NCBI RefSeq assembly: GCF_029168315.1
Contig: NZ_JARGYD010000004.1
Span: forward strand, 1-64,000
Source of the DNA: Psychromarinibacter halotolerans
Lineage (GTDB): Bacteria > Pseudomonadota > Alphaproteobacteria > Rhodobacterales > Rhodobacteraceae
DNA: 64,000 nucleotides
Direction: 5' to 3'
The notes below the pieces were generated by a model. The model searched no databases. It was not told where the DNA came from and saw only the letters and a list, made by a program, of their open reading frames with translations. Of this stretch, positions 34,963 to 43,537 are shown piece by piece. The first letter of the stretch is position 1. Every line of letters begins with the position of its first letter. The position numbers and the translations under genes are program-made.

Positions 34963-35679
34963 ATGACCAGCCCAAGCCACTCACTGGCGAGCGTCAGAGC
35001 ACGGACAACGGCGTATATCGTGCTGCGCGTCGTCGTGTCCCTGCTGTTCTTCCCGGCCATCGTGCTTCTGGCCGCCCCGCGATCATGGTGCTGGCCGGTG
35101 GTCCGCGCCTATGTCGCGATACAGCTCTGGCTTCTGCGGGTCGTCTGCGGCCAAAGGGTTCGACTGACCGGGACAGAGAACCTGCCGGACGGCCCCTGCC
35201 TTGTGGCGGCCCGACACGAAGCGATGTGGGAGACCCTGTTCCTGCCGGTGCGGCTGGGCAACCCGGCGGTGATGCTGAAGCAGGAGATCCTGACCTATCC
35301 GATTGCCGGGGCCATCGCGCGCAAGCTTGGCTACATCGGCATCGATCGCAGCGGCGATCTTGCCGCGGCGCGGCGATCGTTCGCGGCGGCAAAGGCGTCC
35401 GCGAAGGCGGGCCGAAGCGTGCTGATCTTCCCGTCCGGCACCCGCCACCCCGAGCGGCGCGACCGGTTGCAGTCTGGCGTCGCGGTGCTTTATCGGCAGA
35501 TGGGCGTGCCCTGCGTCCCGGTGACGTTGAACTCGGGTGATCTCTGGCCCTACGGATCGTGGCTGAGATGCCCCGGAATCATCGAGGTCCGGATCTGCCC
35601 GCAGATCCCCGCCGGCTTGAAGACGCAGGGCTTCATGGCGCGGCTGGAGGAAGACCTCGGGCCGGACGCGCGGCCCTGA
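34963..35679 (+). CDS. 1-acyl-glycerol-3-phosphate acyltransferase-like protein (PlsC family)
   Basis: 238 aa, with an N-terminal TM segment (about 22-45) and the PlsC fold. The motif I is RHEAMWE, an HX4E in place of the usual NHX4D, and motif III is FPSGTRHP in place of FPEGTR. Family members acylate lysophosphatidate or a related lysolipid at the inner membrane. The altered residues could mean a different acyl donor or lysolipid. It stands alone; a full copy of the intergenic repeat follows. Confidence 0.82.
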   Translation: MTSPSHSLASVRARTTAYIVLRVVVSLLFFPAIVLLAAPRSWCWPVVRAYVAIQLWLLRVVCGQRVRLTGTENLPDGPCLVAARHEAMWETLFLPVRLGNPAVMLKQEILTYPIAGAIARKLGYIGIDRSGDLAAARRSFAAAKASAKAGRSVLIFPSGTRHPERRDRLQSGVAVLYRQMGVPCVPVTLNSGDLWPYGSWLRCPGIIEVRICPQIPAGLKTQGFMARLEEDLGPDARP

Positions 35680-35687
35680 CCGGCAGC

Positions 35688-35818
35688 GGGGGCGCTGCCC
35701 CCGTCGCACCCAAGGTGCGACTCCCCCCGAGGTATTTTGAAAGAGAAGAAGGGACCAGACCGTCCTGTTTCTTCTCTTTTCAAATACCTCGGGGAGCGCG
35801 AGGGGCTGGCCCCTCGCT
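35688..35818. repeat. Intergenic inverted repeat, full copy A
   Basis: The order is a GGGGGC-GCT-GCCCCC hairpin, a GTCGCACC / GGTGCGAC hairpin, then a long arm pair CCCCGAGGTATTTTGAAAG... and its near-perfect complement ending CAAATACCTCGGGG (24 of 26 bases pair), then a GCGAGGGGC / GCCCCTCGC hairpin. It lies between convergent genes and could terminate transcription from both. Confidence 0.8.
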
Positions 35819-35829
35819 TCCGTCATCGA

Positions 35830-36777
35830 TCAGATGTCGCGACATTCCGGCACCGGCGTGCGCGCCTTGCCGGTTTCGAGCATGGCGATAAGGTTGTCGA
35901 CCACGAGGTCGCCCATCGCGGCGCGGGTCTCGACGGTGGCGCTGCCGACGTGGGGCAGAAGCACGACGTTGTCCATCGTCTTCAGCGCATCGGGGATCTT
36001 GGGTTCGTGTTCGAACACATCCAGCGCGGCCGCGCCGAGCGTGCCCGAGGACAGCGCCGCAACGAGGGCGGTTTCGTCCACCACGCTGCCGCGGCCCACG
36101 TTGACCAGAAGACCGTCGGGTCCCAGCGCCTTAAGCACCTCGGCATTCACGATGTGATGCGTCGACGCGCCGCCGGGGGCGACCGAGATCAGGATGTCCG
36201 CGTCGCGGGCCATCTCGACGAGATCGCCATAGTACGTGTACGGCACCGGCTTTTCAGAGCGGTTGTGGTAGACAACCGTCACCCCGAAGACGCCGAGCTT
36301 TTCGGCCAGCGCCTCGCCGATACGGCCCAGACCGAGGATGCCGACGGTCGCGCCCTTCACCGAGCGGGAGAGCGGCGCGGCGCCTTGCTTTTCCCACGTT
36401 CCGGACCGGGCCCAGTCTTCGTCATGGCGGAAGTTGCGCGCGGAGGCGAGCATCAGAAGGATCGCGGTGTTCGCGACCTCGTCGTTCAGGACGTCGGGCG
36501 TGTGCGACACGACCACGCCCTTCGACGCCGCGTGCGCCGCGTCGACGTTGTCGTAGCCGACGCCGAAGTTCGAGATGATCTTCAGCTCGGGCATGGCGTC
36601 GATCAGGTCGGCCCGGACGGACGCGCCGCCCTGACCGCAGCAGATGTAGGAGGCGCCGAGAAGCGCCTCCGGGACACTGTCCGTACCGACGGCATGAACA
36701 GTGAATTTCTCATCGAGCCGGGCGCGCATCCGATCGGTCACGGTGCCCAGAACGATGGCGTCCGGCCCGCCGCTCAT
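35830..36777 (-). CDS. D-isomer 2-hydroxyacid dehydrogenase (glyoxylate/hydroxypyruvate reductase-like)
   Basis: 315 aa. The NAD(P)-binding GxGxxG is GILGLGRIGEALAE, and the active-site set is intact: Arg in NVGRGSVVDE, Glu in DVFEHEPKIP and His in LLPHVGSAT. It would reduce a 2-oxo acid such as glyoxylate or hydroxypyruvate, or run in reverse. The start at 36777 overlaps the FAH-gene stop by 4 bp, so it is the last gene of the aldonate operon. It may handle the C2/C3 product released by the hydrolase. Confidence 0.9.
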   Translation of the reverse strand: MSGGPDAIVLGTVTDRMRARLDEKFTVHAVGTDSVPEALLGASYICCGQGGASVRADLIDAMPELKIISNFGVGYDNVDAAHAASKGVVVSHTPDVLNDEVANTAILLMLASARNFRHDEDWARSGTWEKQGAAPLSRSVKGATVGILGLGRIGEALAEKLGVFGVTVVYHNRSEKPVPYTYYGDLVEMARDADILISVAPGGASTHHIVNAEVLKALGPDGLLVNVGRGSVVDETALVAALSSGTLGAAALDVFEHEPKIPDALKTMDNVVLLPHVGSATVETRAAMGDLVVDNLIAMLETGKARTPVPECRDI

Positions 36778-37622
36778 GCGTCGGCCTTCACGGTCTGGCG
36801 CTGTTTGCCGAGACCGGCGATTTCCAGCTCCATCACGTCGCCTTCCTTCAGGTAGACCGGCTCGGGCTTGATGCCCATGCCGACACCCGGAGGCGTGCCG
36901 GTCGAGATCACGTCGCCCGGTTCCAGCGTGAACAGCTGGCTGAGGTGGCTGATGATCTGCGCCACGGTGAAGATCATCGTGTTGGTGTTCCCGGTCTGCA
37001 TCCGCTTGCCGTTCACGTCGAGCCACATGTCGAGGTTCTGAACGTCCTCGATCTCGTCGCGGGTCACCAGCCACGGGCCGGTCGGGCCGAAGGTGTCGCA
37101 GGACTTGCCCTTGGTCCACTGGCCCGAGATCTTCGCCTGGAAGTGGCGTTCGGACACGTCGTTGATCGTGCAGTAGCCCGCGACGTAGTCCAGAGCGTCT
37201 TCCTCGGACACGTATTTGCAGGGCTTGCCGATCACGACGCCAAGTTCGACCTCCCAGTCGGTGTGGGTCGAGCCGCGCGGCATCACCACGTCGTCGTTCG
37301 GGCCCACGATGGCCGAGATGGCCTTCATGAACAGGATCGGGTTCTCGGGGATGTCGGCGCCGGTTTCGGCGGCGTGGTCGGAATAGTTCAGGCCGATGCA
37401 CATGAACTTGCGGGTGCCGCCGACGCAGGGGCCGAAGCGCGGCTTGGTCTGCACGATCGACAGCGAGTTCACGTCGATCCCGCGCAGGCGGGCCAGCCCT
37501 TCGTCGGACAGCGCGTTGCCCGCGATGTCGGGCACGTGGGGCGACAGGTCGCGCAGGTTGCCGTCGGCGTCGATCAGGCCGGGCTTTTCTTCGCCGGGGG
37601 CTCCGTAGCGGCACAGTTTCAT
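36774..37622 (-). CDS. Fumarylacetoacetate hydrolase family protein (diketo-acid hydrolase-like)
   Basis: 282 aa. FAH-fold marks are GLNYSDHAAETG, the metal ligands in DWEVELGVVIGKPCKYVSEED and VAGYCTINDVSER, and the C-terminal GDVISTGTPPGVGMG. Relatives that cluster with a sugar-acid dehydratase and an SDR cleave 2,4-diketo-3-deoxy-aldonates to pyruvate and a hydroxy acid; some are annotated ureidoglycolate lyase. The neighbours here (IlvD-type dehydratase and SDR upstream) favour the diketo-acid role, which is inference. Confidence 0.85.
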   Translation of the reverse strand: MKLCRYGAPGEEKPGLIDADGNLRDLSPHVPDIAGNALSDEGLARLRGIDVNSLSIVQTKPRFGPCVGGTRKFMCIGLNYSDHAAETGADIPENPILFMKAISAIVGPNDDVVMPRGSTHTDWEVELGVVIGKPCKYVSEEDALDYVAGYCTINDVSERHFQAKISGQWTKGKSCDTFGPTGPWLVTRDEIEDVQNLDMWLDVNGKRMQTGNTNTMIFTVAQIISHLSQLFTLEPGDVISTGTPPGVGMGIKPEPVYLKEGDVMELEIAGLGKQRQTVKADA

Positions 37623-37688
37623 GGTCAGTCTCCTCTCATTTCGCCGGTGGTCGGCGAATCTTCATCGAAAATTCAGGTGTGTATCAGG

Positions 37689-39473
37689 TCAGTGATTGTC
37701 GCGTGGCGTGTACTTGCGGGCGATGTCCTTGTAGGCGTCAGCCCCCTTCAGGGTCATGCCTTTCGAGAACGGCTCGACCTTTTCGCGGAAGATTTCCTGC
37801 CACGGCGACTGGCTGTCCGGCGCGTAGGGGTGCGTTCCCAACCCAGCGGCGCGGCTCGCCAGTTCATCCGCCGGCACGTCCATGTCCGCGGTGCACTTGT
37901 TCAGGTCGATCCGCACGCGGTCGCCGGTCTGCACGAGTCCAAGGCCGCCGCCATCCGCCGCCTCGGGCGAGGCGTTCAGGATCGAGGGCGACCCGGAGGT
38001 GCCGGACTGACGCCCGTCGCCGACACAGGGCAGCGCCTTGATGCCCTTTTTCAGCAGGTAGGCGGGGGGGCGCATGTTCACGACTTCGGCGCCGCCGGGA
38101 TAGCCGATGGGCCCTGCGCCGCGCATGATCAGGATGCAGTTCTCGTCGATGTCCAGCGCAGGGTCGTCGATCCGCTTGTGATAGTCCTCGATCGAATCGA
38201 ACACGATCGCGCGGCCCTCGAAGGCCATCGGGTCGTCCGGGTTCTCGAGATAGCGGCTGCGGAATTCCTGCGAGATCACGCTGGTCTTCATGATCGCGCT
38301 GTCGAACAGGTTGCCCTTGAGGTTCAGGAAGCCCGCGTCCTTCAGCATCGGCGCGTCGACGGTCTTGATCACGTCGGTGTTGATCGACCGCTTGCCTTCG
38401 CAGTTCTCGCGCATCGACTTGCCGTTCGCGGTCAGCGCGTCGGGGTGCGGCAGCAGCCCGGCTTCCAGCAGTTCGGCGATCACGGCCGGAACACCGCCTG
38501 CGCGGTGATAATCCTCGCCCAGATACTCACCGGCGGGCTGCAGGTTCACCAGAAGCGGCACCTTGTAGCCCAGCCGCTGCCAATCGTCGTTGTCCAGTTC
38601 GACACCAAGGTGCCGCGCGACGCCGTTCAGGTGGATCGGCGCGTTCGTCGAGCCGCCGATGGCCGAGTTCACCACGATCGCGTTCTCGAACGCCTCGCGG
38701 GTCATGATCTTCTTCGGCGTCAGGTCTTCCTCGACCATTTCGACGATGCGCTTGCCGGTCTGATAGGCGATCTGGCCGCGCTCGCGGTAGGGCGCCGGGA
38801 TCGCGGCAGAGCCGGGAAGCTGCATGCCAAGCGCCTCGGCGAGGCTGTTCATCGTGGTCGCGGTGCCCATCGTGTTGCAGTAGCCGGTCGAGGGCGCGGA
38901 CGAGGCCACCAGTTCCATGAACTGGTCGTCGTCGATCTCGCCCGCGGCGTGCAGTTCGCGCGCCTTCCAGACGATGGTGCCGGACCCGGTCCGCTCGCCG
39001 CGGAACCAGCCGTTCAGCATCGGGCCGACCGACAAGGCGATGGCGGGAATGCCCACGGTGGCGCAGGCCATCAGCAGGGCAGGGGTGGTCTTGTCGCAGC
39101 CGATGTTCAGCACGACGCCGTCGATCGGGTAGCCAAACAGCGATTCGACGAGGCTTAGATAGGCAAGGTTGCGGTCGAGCGACGCGGTCGGACGCTTGCC
39201 GGTTTCCTGAATCGGGTGAACCGGGATCTCCATCGTGGTGCCGCCGGCCGCCGCGATGCCGTCACGCACGCGCTTGGACAGTTCCATGTGGTGGCGGTTG
39301 CAGGGCGACAGGTCGCTGCCGGTCTGGGCGATGCCGATGATCGGCTTGTCGGACTGCAGCTCTTCGCGGGTCAGGCCGTAGTTCAGGTACCGCTCAAGGT
39401 ACAGGGCGGTCATCTCGCGGTCGTCCGGGTTGTTGAACCAGTGGCGAGAACGCAGTTTCGGTTTGTCGGTCAT
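37689..39473 (-). CDS. IlvD/Edd family sugar-acid (aldonate) dehydratase
   Basis: 594 aa. The iron-sulfur ligands line up with the aldonate dehydratases: Cys58 (LSPCNRHH), Cys126 (NIGCDKTTP, with the carbamylated-Lys position K128) and Cys199 (TGYCNTMGTATT). A C-terminal GRQSGTSGSPS holds the conserved Ser. Together with the overall length this fits L-arabonate/D-xylonate-type enzymes, which use a [2Fe-2S] cluster, better than branched-chain dihydroxyacid dehydratase. It makes a 2-keto-3-deoxy-aldonate. It is followed by the FAH gene and preceded 15 nt away by the SDR gene. Confidence 0.88.
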   Translation of the reverse strand: MTDKPKLRSRHWFNNPDDREMTALYLERYLNYGLTREELQSDKPIIGIAQTGSDLSPCNRHHMELSKRVRDGIAAAGGTTMEIPVHPIQETGKRPTASLDRNLAYLSLVESLFGYPIDGVVLNIGCDKTTPALLMACATVGIPAIALSVGPMLNGWFRGERTGSGTIVWKARELHAAGEIDDDQFMELVASSAPSTGYCNTMGTATTMNSLAEALGMQLPGSAAIPAPYRERGQIAYQTGKRIVEMVEEDLTPKKIMTREAFENAIVVNSAIGGSTNAPIHLNGVARHLGVELDNDDWQRLGYKVPLLVNLQPAGEYLGEDYHRAGGVPAVIAELLEAGLLPHPDALTANGKSMRENCEGKRSINTDVIKTVDAPMLKDAGFLNLKGNLFDSAIMKTSVISQEFRSRYLENPDDPMAFEGRAIVFDSIEDYHKRIDDPALDIDENCILIMRGAGPIGYPGGAEVVNMRPPAYLLKKGIKALPCVGDGRQSGTSGSPSILNASPEAADGGGLGLVQTGDRVRIDLNKCTADMDVPADELASRAAGLGTHPYAPDSQSPWQEIFREKVEPFSKGMTLKGADAYKDIARKYTPRDNH

Positions 39474-39488
39474 GTTCTTTCGTCCCCG

Positions 39489-40226
39489 TCAGATCGACCA
39501 GCCGCCGTCGATGACGTGCGCCTGACCTGTTGTGTAGCTGGACTCGTCGGATGCAAGGTAGACGACCAGTGCGGCGATCTCCTCGGCCCGGGCGATGCGG
39601 CCCATCGGCTGGCGTGCGTTGAAGGCGGCCAGTGCCGCTTCGTAGTCGCCCGTCGCCTTCAGGCGTTCGTGCAACGAAGGGCTGTCGACGGTGCCGGGGC
39701 AGATGCAGTTGCAGCGAATGCCCTTGGTTACATAGTCCATCGCGACGGACTTGGTGATGCCGACCACGGCCGCCTTGGACGCGGTGTAAATGAATCGGTT
39801 GGGCGGCGCGGTGACCGACGAGGCCACCGAGGACATGTTGATGATCGAACCGCCGCCGCGTTCCAGCATTCCGGGCAGCGCCGCGCGGATGGTGTGGAAC
39901 TGCGCCTTGGCGTTCAGGTCGAACGCGAAATCCCAGTCGTCGTCCGTCGCCTCGAGGATCGTTCCGTTGTGCACGTAGCCCGCGCAGTTGAACAGGACAT
40001 CCGGCTGCGCCTTCTCGATCCCGGCTTTCACGCTTGCGTCGTCAAGCACGTTCAGCGCGAAGGTCTCGATGTTCGGATGGTCGATTTCGGCCAGCGCGCC
40101 CTCGTTCACGTCGGTCGCGAACACCGTCGCGCCCGCCTCGGCCATCGCCAGCACCGAGGCCAGCCCGATCCCTTGGCCCGCTGCGGTCACAAGCGCGCGC
40201 TTGCCCTCAAGGCGTTGTTTCGTCAT
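39489..40226 (-). CDS. SDR family NAD(P)-dependent dehydrogenase (2-keto-3-deoxy-aldonate type)
   Basis: 245 aa. The cofactor motif is TAAGQGIGLASV with an ATDVN acidic end to beta-2 that favours NAD. The active site is SSVASS followed by YTASKAAVVG. It resembles the group that includes 2-keto-3-deoxy-L-fuconate dehydrogenase and BDH2. As first gene of an operon with an aldonate dehydratase and an FAH-type hydrolase, it probably oxidises the 2-keto-3-deoxy acid to the diketo acid. The sugar acid (fuconate, arabonate, xylonate or other) cannot be fixed from sequence. Confidence 0.85.
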   Translation of the reverse strand: MTKQRLEGKRALVTAAGQGIGLASVLAMAEAGATVFATDVNEGALAEIDHPNIETFALNVLDDASVKAGIEKAQPDVLFNCAGYVHNGTILEATDDDWDFAFDLNAKAQFHTIRAALPGMLERGGGSIINMSSVASSVTAPPNRFIYTASKAAVVGITKSVAMDYVTKGIRCNCICPGTVDSPSLHERLKATGDYEAALAAFNARQPMGRIARAEEIAALVVYLASDESSYTTGQAHVIDGGWSI

Positions 40227-40364
40227 GCATTTCCTCCCAATGGAACGCTAGTCGGATCGGGCGCATCCGGTCCGGTTTCCGTTAGCGCACATCAGGCCTA
40301 TTCCAAAGCTTTGCAAAAAGCTAGGGTCGCCGGCGAATGACACGACACGCGGAGGAGAGTGGCA
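40227..40364. promoter_or_regulatory. Divergent promoter region with palindrome CAAAGCTTTG
   Basis: 138 nt between the aldonate operon and the DenD-like gene. It has a perfect 10-bp palindrome CAAAGCTTTG at 40304-40313 followed by CAAAAAGCT, an AT-rich island in GC-rich sequence. It is a plausible operator, perhaps for the GntR regulator at 41518. Confidence 0.4.
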
Positions 40365-41339
40365 ATGCGCAGGGTTCTGATCATCGGTGGCGGCGGCATG
40401 GTCGGCCAGAAACTGGCCCACCGGCTGAGCGTGGAGGGGCTGGACGGGGACACCGACATCGAGGTGACGCTGTTCGACATGGCCTATCCCGAGGGCGGCG
40501 CACCGGCGGCGGAACGGATCGTCGGCCAGCTTGGCAATTTCGCCGACATCGATGCGCTGGTGGCGGCGCGCTACGACGTGATCTTCCATCTTGCGGCGAT
40601 CGTGTCGGGCGAGTCGGAATCGGATTTCCAGAAGGGCTGGCTGATCAACGGTGCGGCTTTCCTGCACTTCGGTATGAAGCTGGAAGAAGAGCACCGCGTG
40701 TCCGGCGGCGCCTATGTGCCGCGGGTGGTGTTCACATCGTCCATCGCGGTGTTCGGACCGCCGTTCCCGGACCAGATCCCGGACGATCAGCCACTGACGC
40801 CGCAAACGTCCTATGGCGCCCAGAAGGCCTGCGCCGAGCTGATGATGAACGACCTTGGCCGCCGCGGCATCGTCGAGGCTGTTTCGATCCGGCTGCCCAC
40901 CATCGTCGTGCGCCCCGGCAAGCCGAACCTTGCCGCGTCGTCCTTCTTCTCGGGCATCATCCGCGAACCGCTGAACGGGCAGGAGGCGATCCTGCCGGTG
41001 GACGAGTCGGTGCGCCACTGGCACGCCTCGCCCCGTGCCGCCGTCGGCTTCCTGATCCACGCCGCGGGGCTGGACACCGCGCTGCTGGGCGACAACCGCG
41101 CGCTGTCGATGCCGGGGGTCAGCTGCACCGTGGCCGAGCAGATCGAGTCCCTGCGCGCGGCGGCCGGCGACAAGGCGGTGGCCCTGATCCGGCACGAACC
41201 GAACGAGACGATCCAGCGGATCGTCGGCGGCTGGGCCCGTGACTTCGACCCCGCGCGGGCGCTGGCGCTGGGGTTCCGGGCGGATGCCGATTTCGACGCC
41301 ATCGTGCGCGCCTATATCGAGGATTACCTGACCGACTGA
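40365..41339 (+). CDS. NAD-dependent epimerase/dehydratase, D-erythronate dehydrogenase-like
   Basis: 324 aa from the ATG at 40365 (GGAGGA 8 nt upstream; a GTG at 40359 is too close to it). It has GGGGMVGQKLA (Rossmann), FTSSIAVFG, and YGAQK for the Tyr-Lys pair. The sequence pattern fits DenD, which oxidises D-erythronate to the 2-keto acid; the usual OtnK/OtnI/OtnC partners are not in the window. It may act on another four- or five-carbon aldonate linked to the divergent operon. Confidence 0.75.
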   Translation: MRRVLIIGGGGMVGQKLAHRLSVEGLDGDTDIEVTLFDMAYPEGGAPAAERIVGQLGNFADIDALVAARYDVIFHLAAIVSGESESDFQKGWLINGAAFLHFGMKLEEEHRVSGGAYVPRVVFTSSIAVFGPPFPDQIPDDQPLTPQTSYGAQKACAELMMNDLGRRGIVEAVSIRLPTIVVRPGKPNLAASSFFSGIIREPLNGQEAILPVDESVRHWHASPRAAVGFLIHAAGLDTALLGDNRALSMPGVSCTVAEQIESLRAAAGDKAVALIRHEPNETIQRIVGGWARDFDPARALALGFRADADFDAIVRAYIEDYLTD

Positions 41340-41364
41340 GGGCGTGCGCCTCGGGCCGAGCGAT

Positions 41365-41491
41365 GGGGGCGCTGCCCCCGTCGCGCGGTCCGCGCGACTC
41401 CCCCGAGGTATTTCCGAAGAGAAGAAGCAGGGCGGTCCGCCCCGTCTTTGGTCCGGAAATATCCCGGGGTGCGCGAGGGGCTGGCCCCTCG
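41365..41491. repeat. Intergenic inverted repeat, full copy B
   Basis: Same layout as copy A, with GGGGGC-GCT-GCCCCC, a GTCGCGCGG / CCGCGCGAC hairpin, left arm CCCCGAGGTATTTCCG and right arm CGGAAATATCCCGGGG, then GCGAGGGGC / GCCCCTCG. The arms have changed together relative to copy A, keeping the pairing. It lies between convergent genes. Confidence 0.75.
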
Positions 41492-41517
41492 TACGCGGCC
41501 GTCATAAAGGCGCACCC

Positions 41518-42192
41518 TCAGCCCGTCTCTGACATGCGGGGGGCGGTGTCCGGCGTCGGCAGCAGGTTCCGGCAAAGATGGCTGTGGATCGCGTCCCGGC
41601 TGGCGGCGACGTCGCGGTCGAGCGCGGCTTCGAGGATGCGCTGGTGTTCGACGATGTTGCCGTCGCGGTGCGCGTAGCTGCGGTCGGGGGACACGATCTG
41701 CTGGCGGAACCGGGCATAGATGGTACGGAAATTCTGCTGCAGGACCGGCATCTCGGCGGCGCCCATAAGCGACAGGTGAAATTCGAGTTCGGCATCGCTC
41801 CAGTGCTTGAGGACGCCGACCACGTCGCCGGTGCGGCGGATGCGGTTCTCGATATGCGACAGCTTGTGATGCGCCGCGGTCATCTGGGCTTCCCACTCGA
41901 TGCCGCCGCGGGCAATCGACCGTTCGACCCCGGCCTGTTCCAGCACGATTCGAAACTCGGTCACGTCGTGCAGCAGCTGGTCCGATCCGGCGACGACGCG
42001 AAATCCGCGCTGTTCCTCGTAGTCCAGCAGCCCTTCTGATGCCAGCCGCAACAGGATCTCGCGGATCGTATTGGCCGAGACGTTGAAGTCCGCCGCCACG
42101 TCAGTTGGCCGCAGTTTTTGGCCAAGCCGGTAGTGCGCCATGATCATCCGGTCGCGCATCTGTCGCAGAATATCCGGGGTCTGTTGCTTCAA
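41518..42192 (-). CDS. GntR family regulator with FCD domain
   Basis: About 224 aa from a TTG at 42192; a TTG at 42270 would extend it into AT-rich promoter-like DNA and is less likely, so the start is uncertain. The winged helix has VAADFNVSANTIREILLRL, and the C-terminal FCD domain is helical with metal-ligand-type residues (DAELEFHLSL, EHQRIL, SHL). FCD regulators respond to sugar acids and small carboxylates. It is divergent from a TRAP operon and adjacent to aldonate genes, so it probably controls uptake and catabolism of a sugar acid. Confidence 0.85.
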   Translation of the reverse strand: MKQQTPDILRQMRDRMIMAHYRLGQKLRPTDVAADFNVSANTIREILLRLASEGLLDYEEQRGFRVVAGSDQLLHDVTEFRIVLEQAGVERSIARGGIEWEAQMTAAHHKLSHIENRIRRTGDVVGVLKHWSDAELEFHLSLMGAAEMPVLQQNFRTIYARFRQQIVSPDRSYAHRDGNIVEHQRILEAALDRDVAASRDAIHSHLCRNLLPTPDTAPRMSETG

Positions 42193-42383
42193 GGGGCGCT
42201 CTTCGTGGGTGGTTGCACGGAACTTGAGCAAGATTGAAACAGAAAATTTGACATTGCAAATAAATTTCAAAATTTCGCAGATTGGAGACTTTTTGTTTGC
42301 GTGACGCGTTCGGGTTGCTACAACACGGGTGTTGGCGGCAACGGGGGGGAGCCCGGAGCGCGCCGGAAACTGGGAGGAGACCT
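42193..42383. promoter_or_regulatory. Divergent AT-rich promoter region, GntR / TRAP operon
   Basis: An AT-rich stretch (42225-42300) holds TTGACA on the plus strand and the inverted pair AAATTTGACA and TTTCAAAATTT. This suits an operator for the GntR protein in front of the TRAP operon. The -10 box is not clear. Confidence 0.45.
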
Positions 42384-43406
42384 ATGAACACGTTTTGCAA
42401 GGCGGCGCTTGCCGCTGGGACCATTGCGCTTGCCGGTTCGACCGCACTGGCGCAGAGCACCACGCTTCGTATCCAGACGCACTATGCCCCCGAGACCGTT
42501 TCGGGCAAGCTGGCGGCGGAATACATCGACAACGTCCAGACCATGTCGAACGGCGAGATCGAGATCGAGATGTTCTACTCGTCCTCGGTCGTGGCCACCG
42601 TCGAGACCTTCGACGCGGCGTCGAACGGCATCATCGACTGCGACATGACCGGCGGCGGTTATCAGACCGGCAAGAACCCCGCGTTCCAGTTCGTCGGCGA
42701 CATCATGGGCGGCTACTCGACCCCGTACCAGCAGCTGAGCTGGCTGTACTACGGCGGCGGTCTCGACGCGGCGCAGGACCTGTACAACCAGTACGGCATG
42801 CAGCTGGTCGGTTGGTGGGTCTATGGCCAGGAATCGCTGGCGTCGTCCAAGCCGATCCGCAACGCCGAAGACTTCAAGGACTGGAAATTCCGGTCGCCCC
42901 CGGGCATGGAAACCAAGATCTTCGAAAAGCTGGGCGCATCGCCCATCGTGATGGACTTCACCGAGATCTTCACCGCGCTTGAAACCGGCATCATCGACGG
43001 CGCCGACGCGTCGGGCATCGCCAACAACATGGGCATGGGCCTGTACGACATCGTGAAGCACGCCAACTTCCCGGGCTTCCACTCGATGCCGTCCGACCAC
43101 CTGACCTGCAACAAGGCCGTCTGGGACGGGATGCCCGAGCATCACCGCCGCATCATGTCGGTCGCGATGGAATCGCTGGCCCTGCGCACCGCGCTGACCT
43201 TCGAGAAGGCCAACGCCGAGGCCGTCGCACAGCTGAAGGAACAGGGTGTCACCATCCACGCCTGGTCCGACGAAGACCTGCAGGCCTTCCGTGACGCGGC
43301 GCAGGCCACCTGGCCCGAGTTCGCCACTTCGCCGGAAGCCGAGGCGCTGGTCGCAAGCCACATGGACTATCTGCGTCAGCTGGGTCTCGTCTCCGAGACG
43401 AACTAA
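42384..43406 (+). CDS. TRAP transporter substrate-binding protein (DctP family)
   Basis: 340 aa from the ATG at 42384 (GGGAGGAG just upstream). It has a Sec signal peptide with cleavage after ALA and a DctP/TRAP fold with GEIEIEMFYSSSVV, DFKDWKFRSPPGMET and FTALETGIIDGADAS. It belongs to a different branch from the protein at 13099. It delivers a carboxylate, probably a sugar acid given the surrounding genes, to the unusual DctQ/DctM pair that follows. Confidence 0.92.
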   Translation: MNTFCKAALAAGTIALAGSTALAQSTTLRIQTHYAPETVSGKLAAEYIDNVQTMSNGEIEIEMFYSSSVVATVETFDAASNGIIDCDMTGGGYQTGKNPAFQFVGDIMGGYSTPYQQLSWLYYGGGLDAAQDLYNQYGMQLVGWWVYGQESLASSKPIRNAEDFKDWKFRSPPGMETKIFEKLGASPIVMDFTEIFTALETGIIDGADASGIANNMGMGLYDIVKHANFPGFHSMPSDHLTCNKAVWDGMPEHHRRIMSVAMESLALRTALTFEKANAEAVAQLKEQGVTIHAWSDEDLQAFRDAAQATWPEFATSPEAEALVASHMDYLRQLGLVSETN

Positions 43407-43438
43407 GCCGCGATGCGTCGCGACTGACCACGACACTT

Positions 43439-43469
43439 CGGCGAGCCCCGGGAACGGGCTCGCCGTTTT
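43439..43469 (+). terminator. Terminator between dctP and dctQM
   Basis: A 10-bp stem (CGGCGAGCCC / GGGCTCGCCG) with a 7-nt loop followed by TTTT. It probably ends much of the transcription after the binding-protein gene, so that DctP is made in excess over the permease. Confidence 0.75.
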
Positions 43470-43537
43470 CGACAGGGCGCGGCGACAGCGCCCGTTGAAC
43501 GGGAAGGGCGCGGAACCGCGCCGTGGTGGAGGTTTTC

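Noticed and set aside
36945..39158. 737-codon open frame on the plus strand
   Set aside because: Antisense to the FAH and IlvD-type genes; composition is that of a shadow frame.
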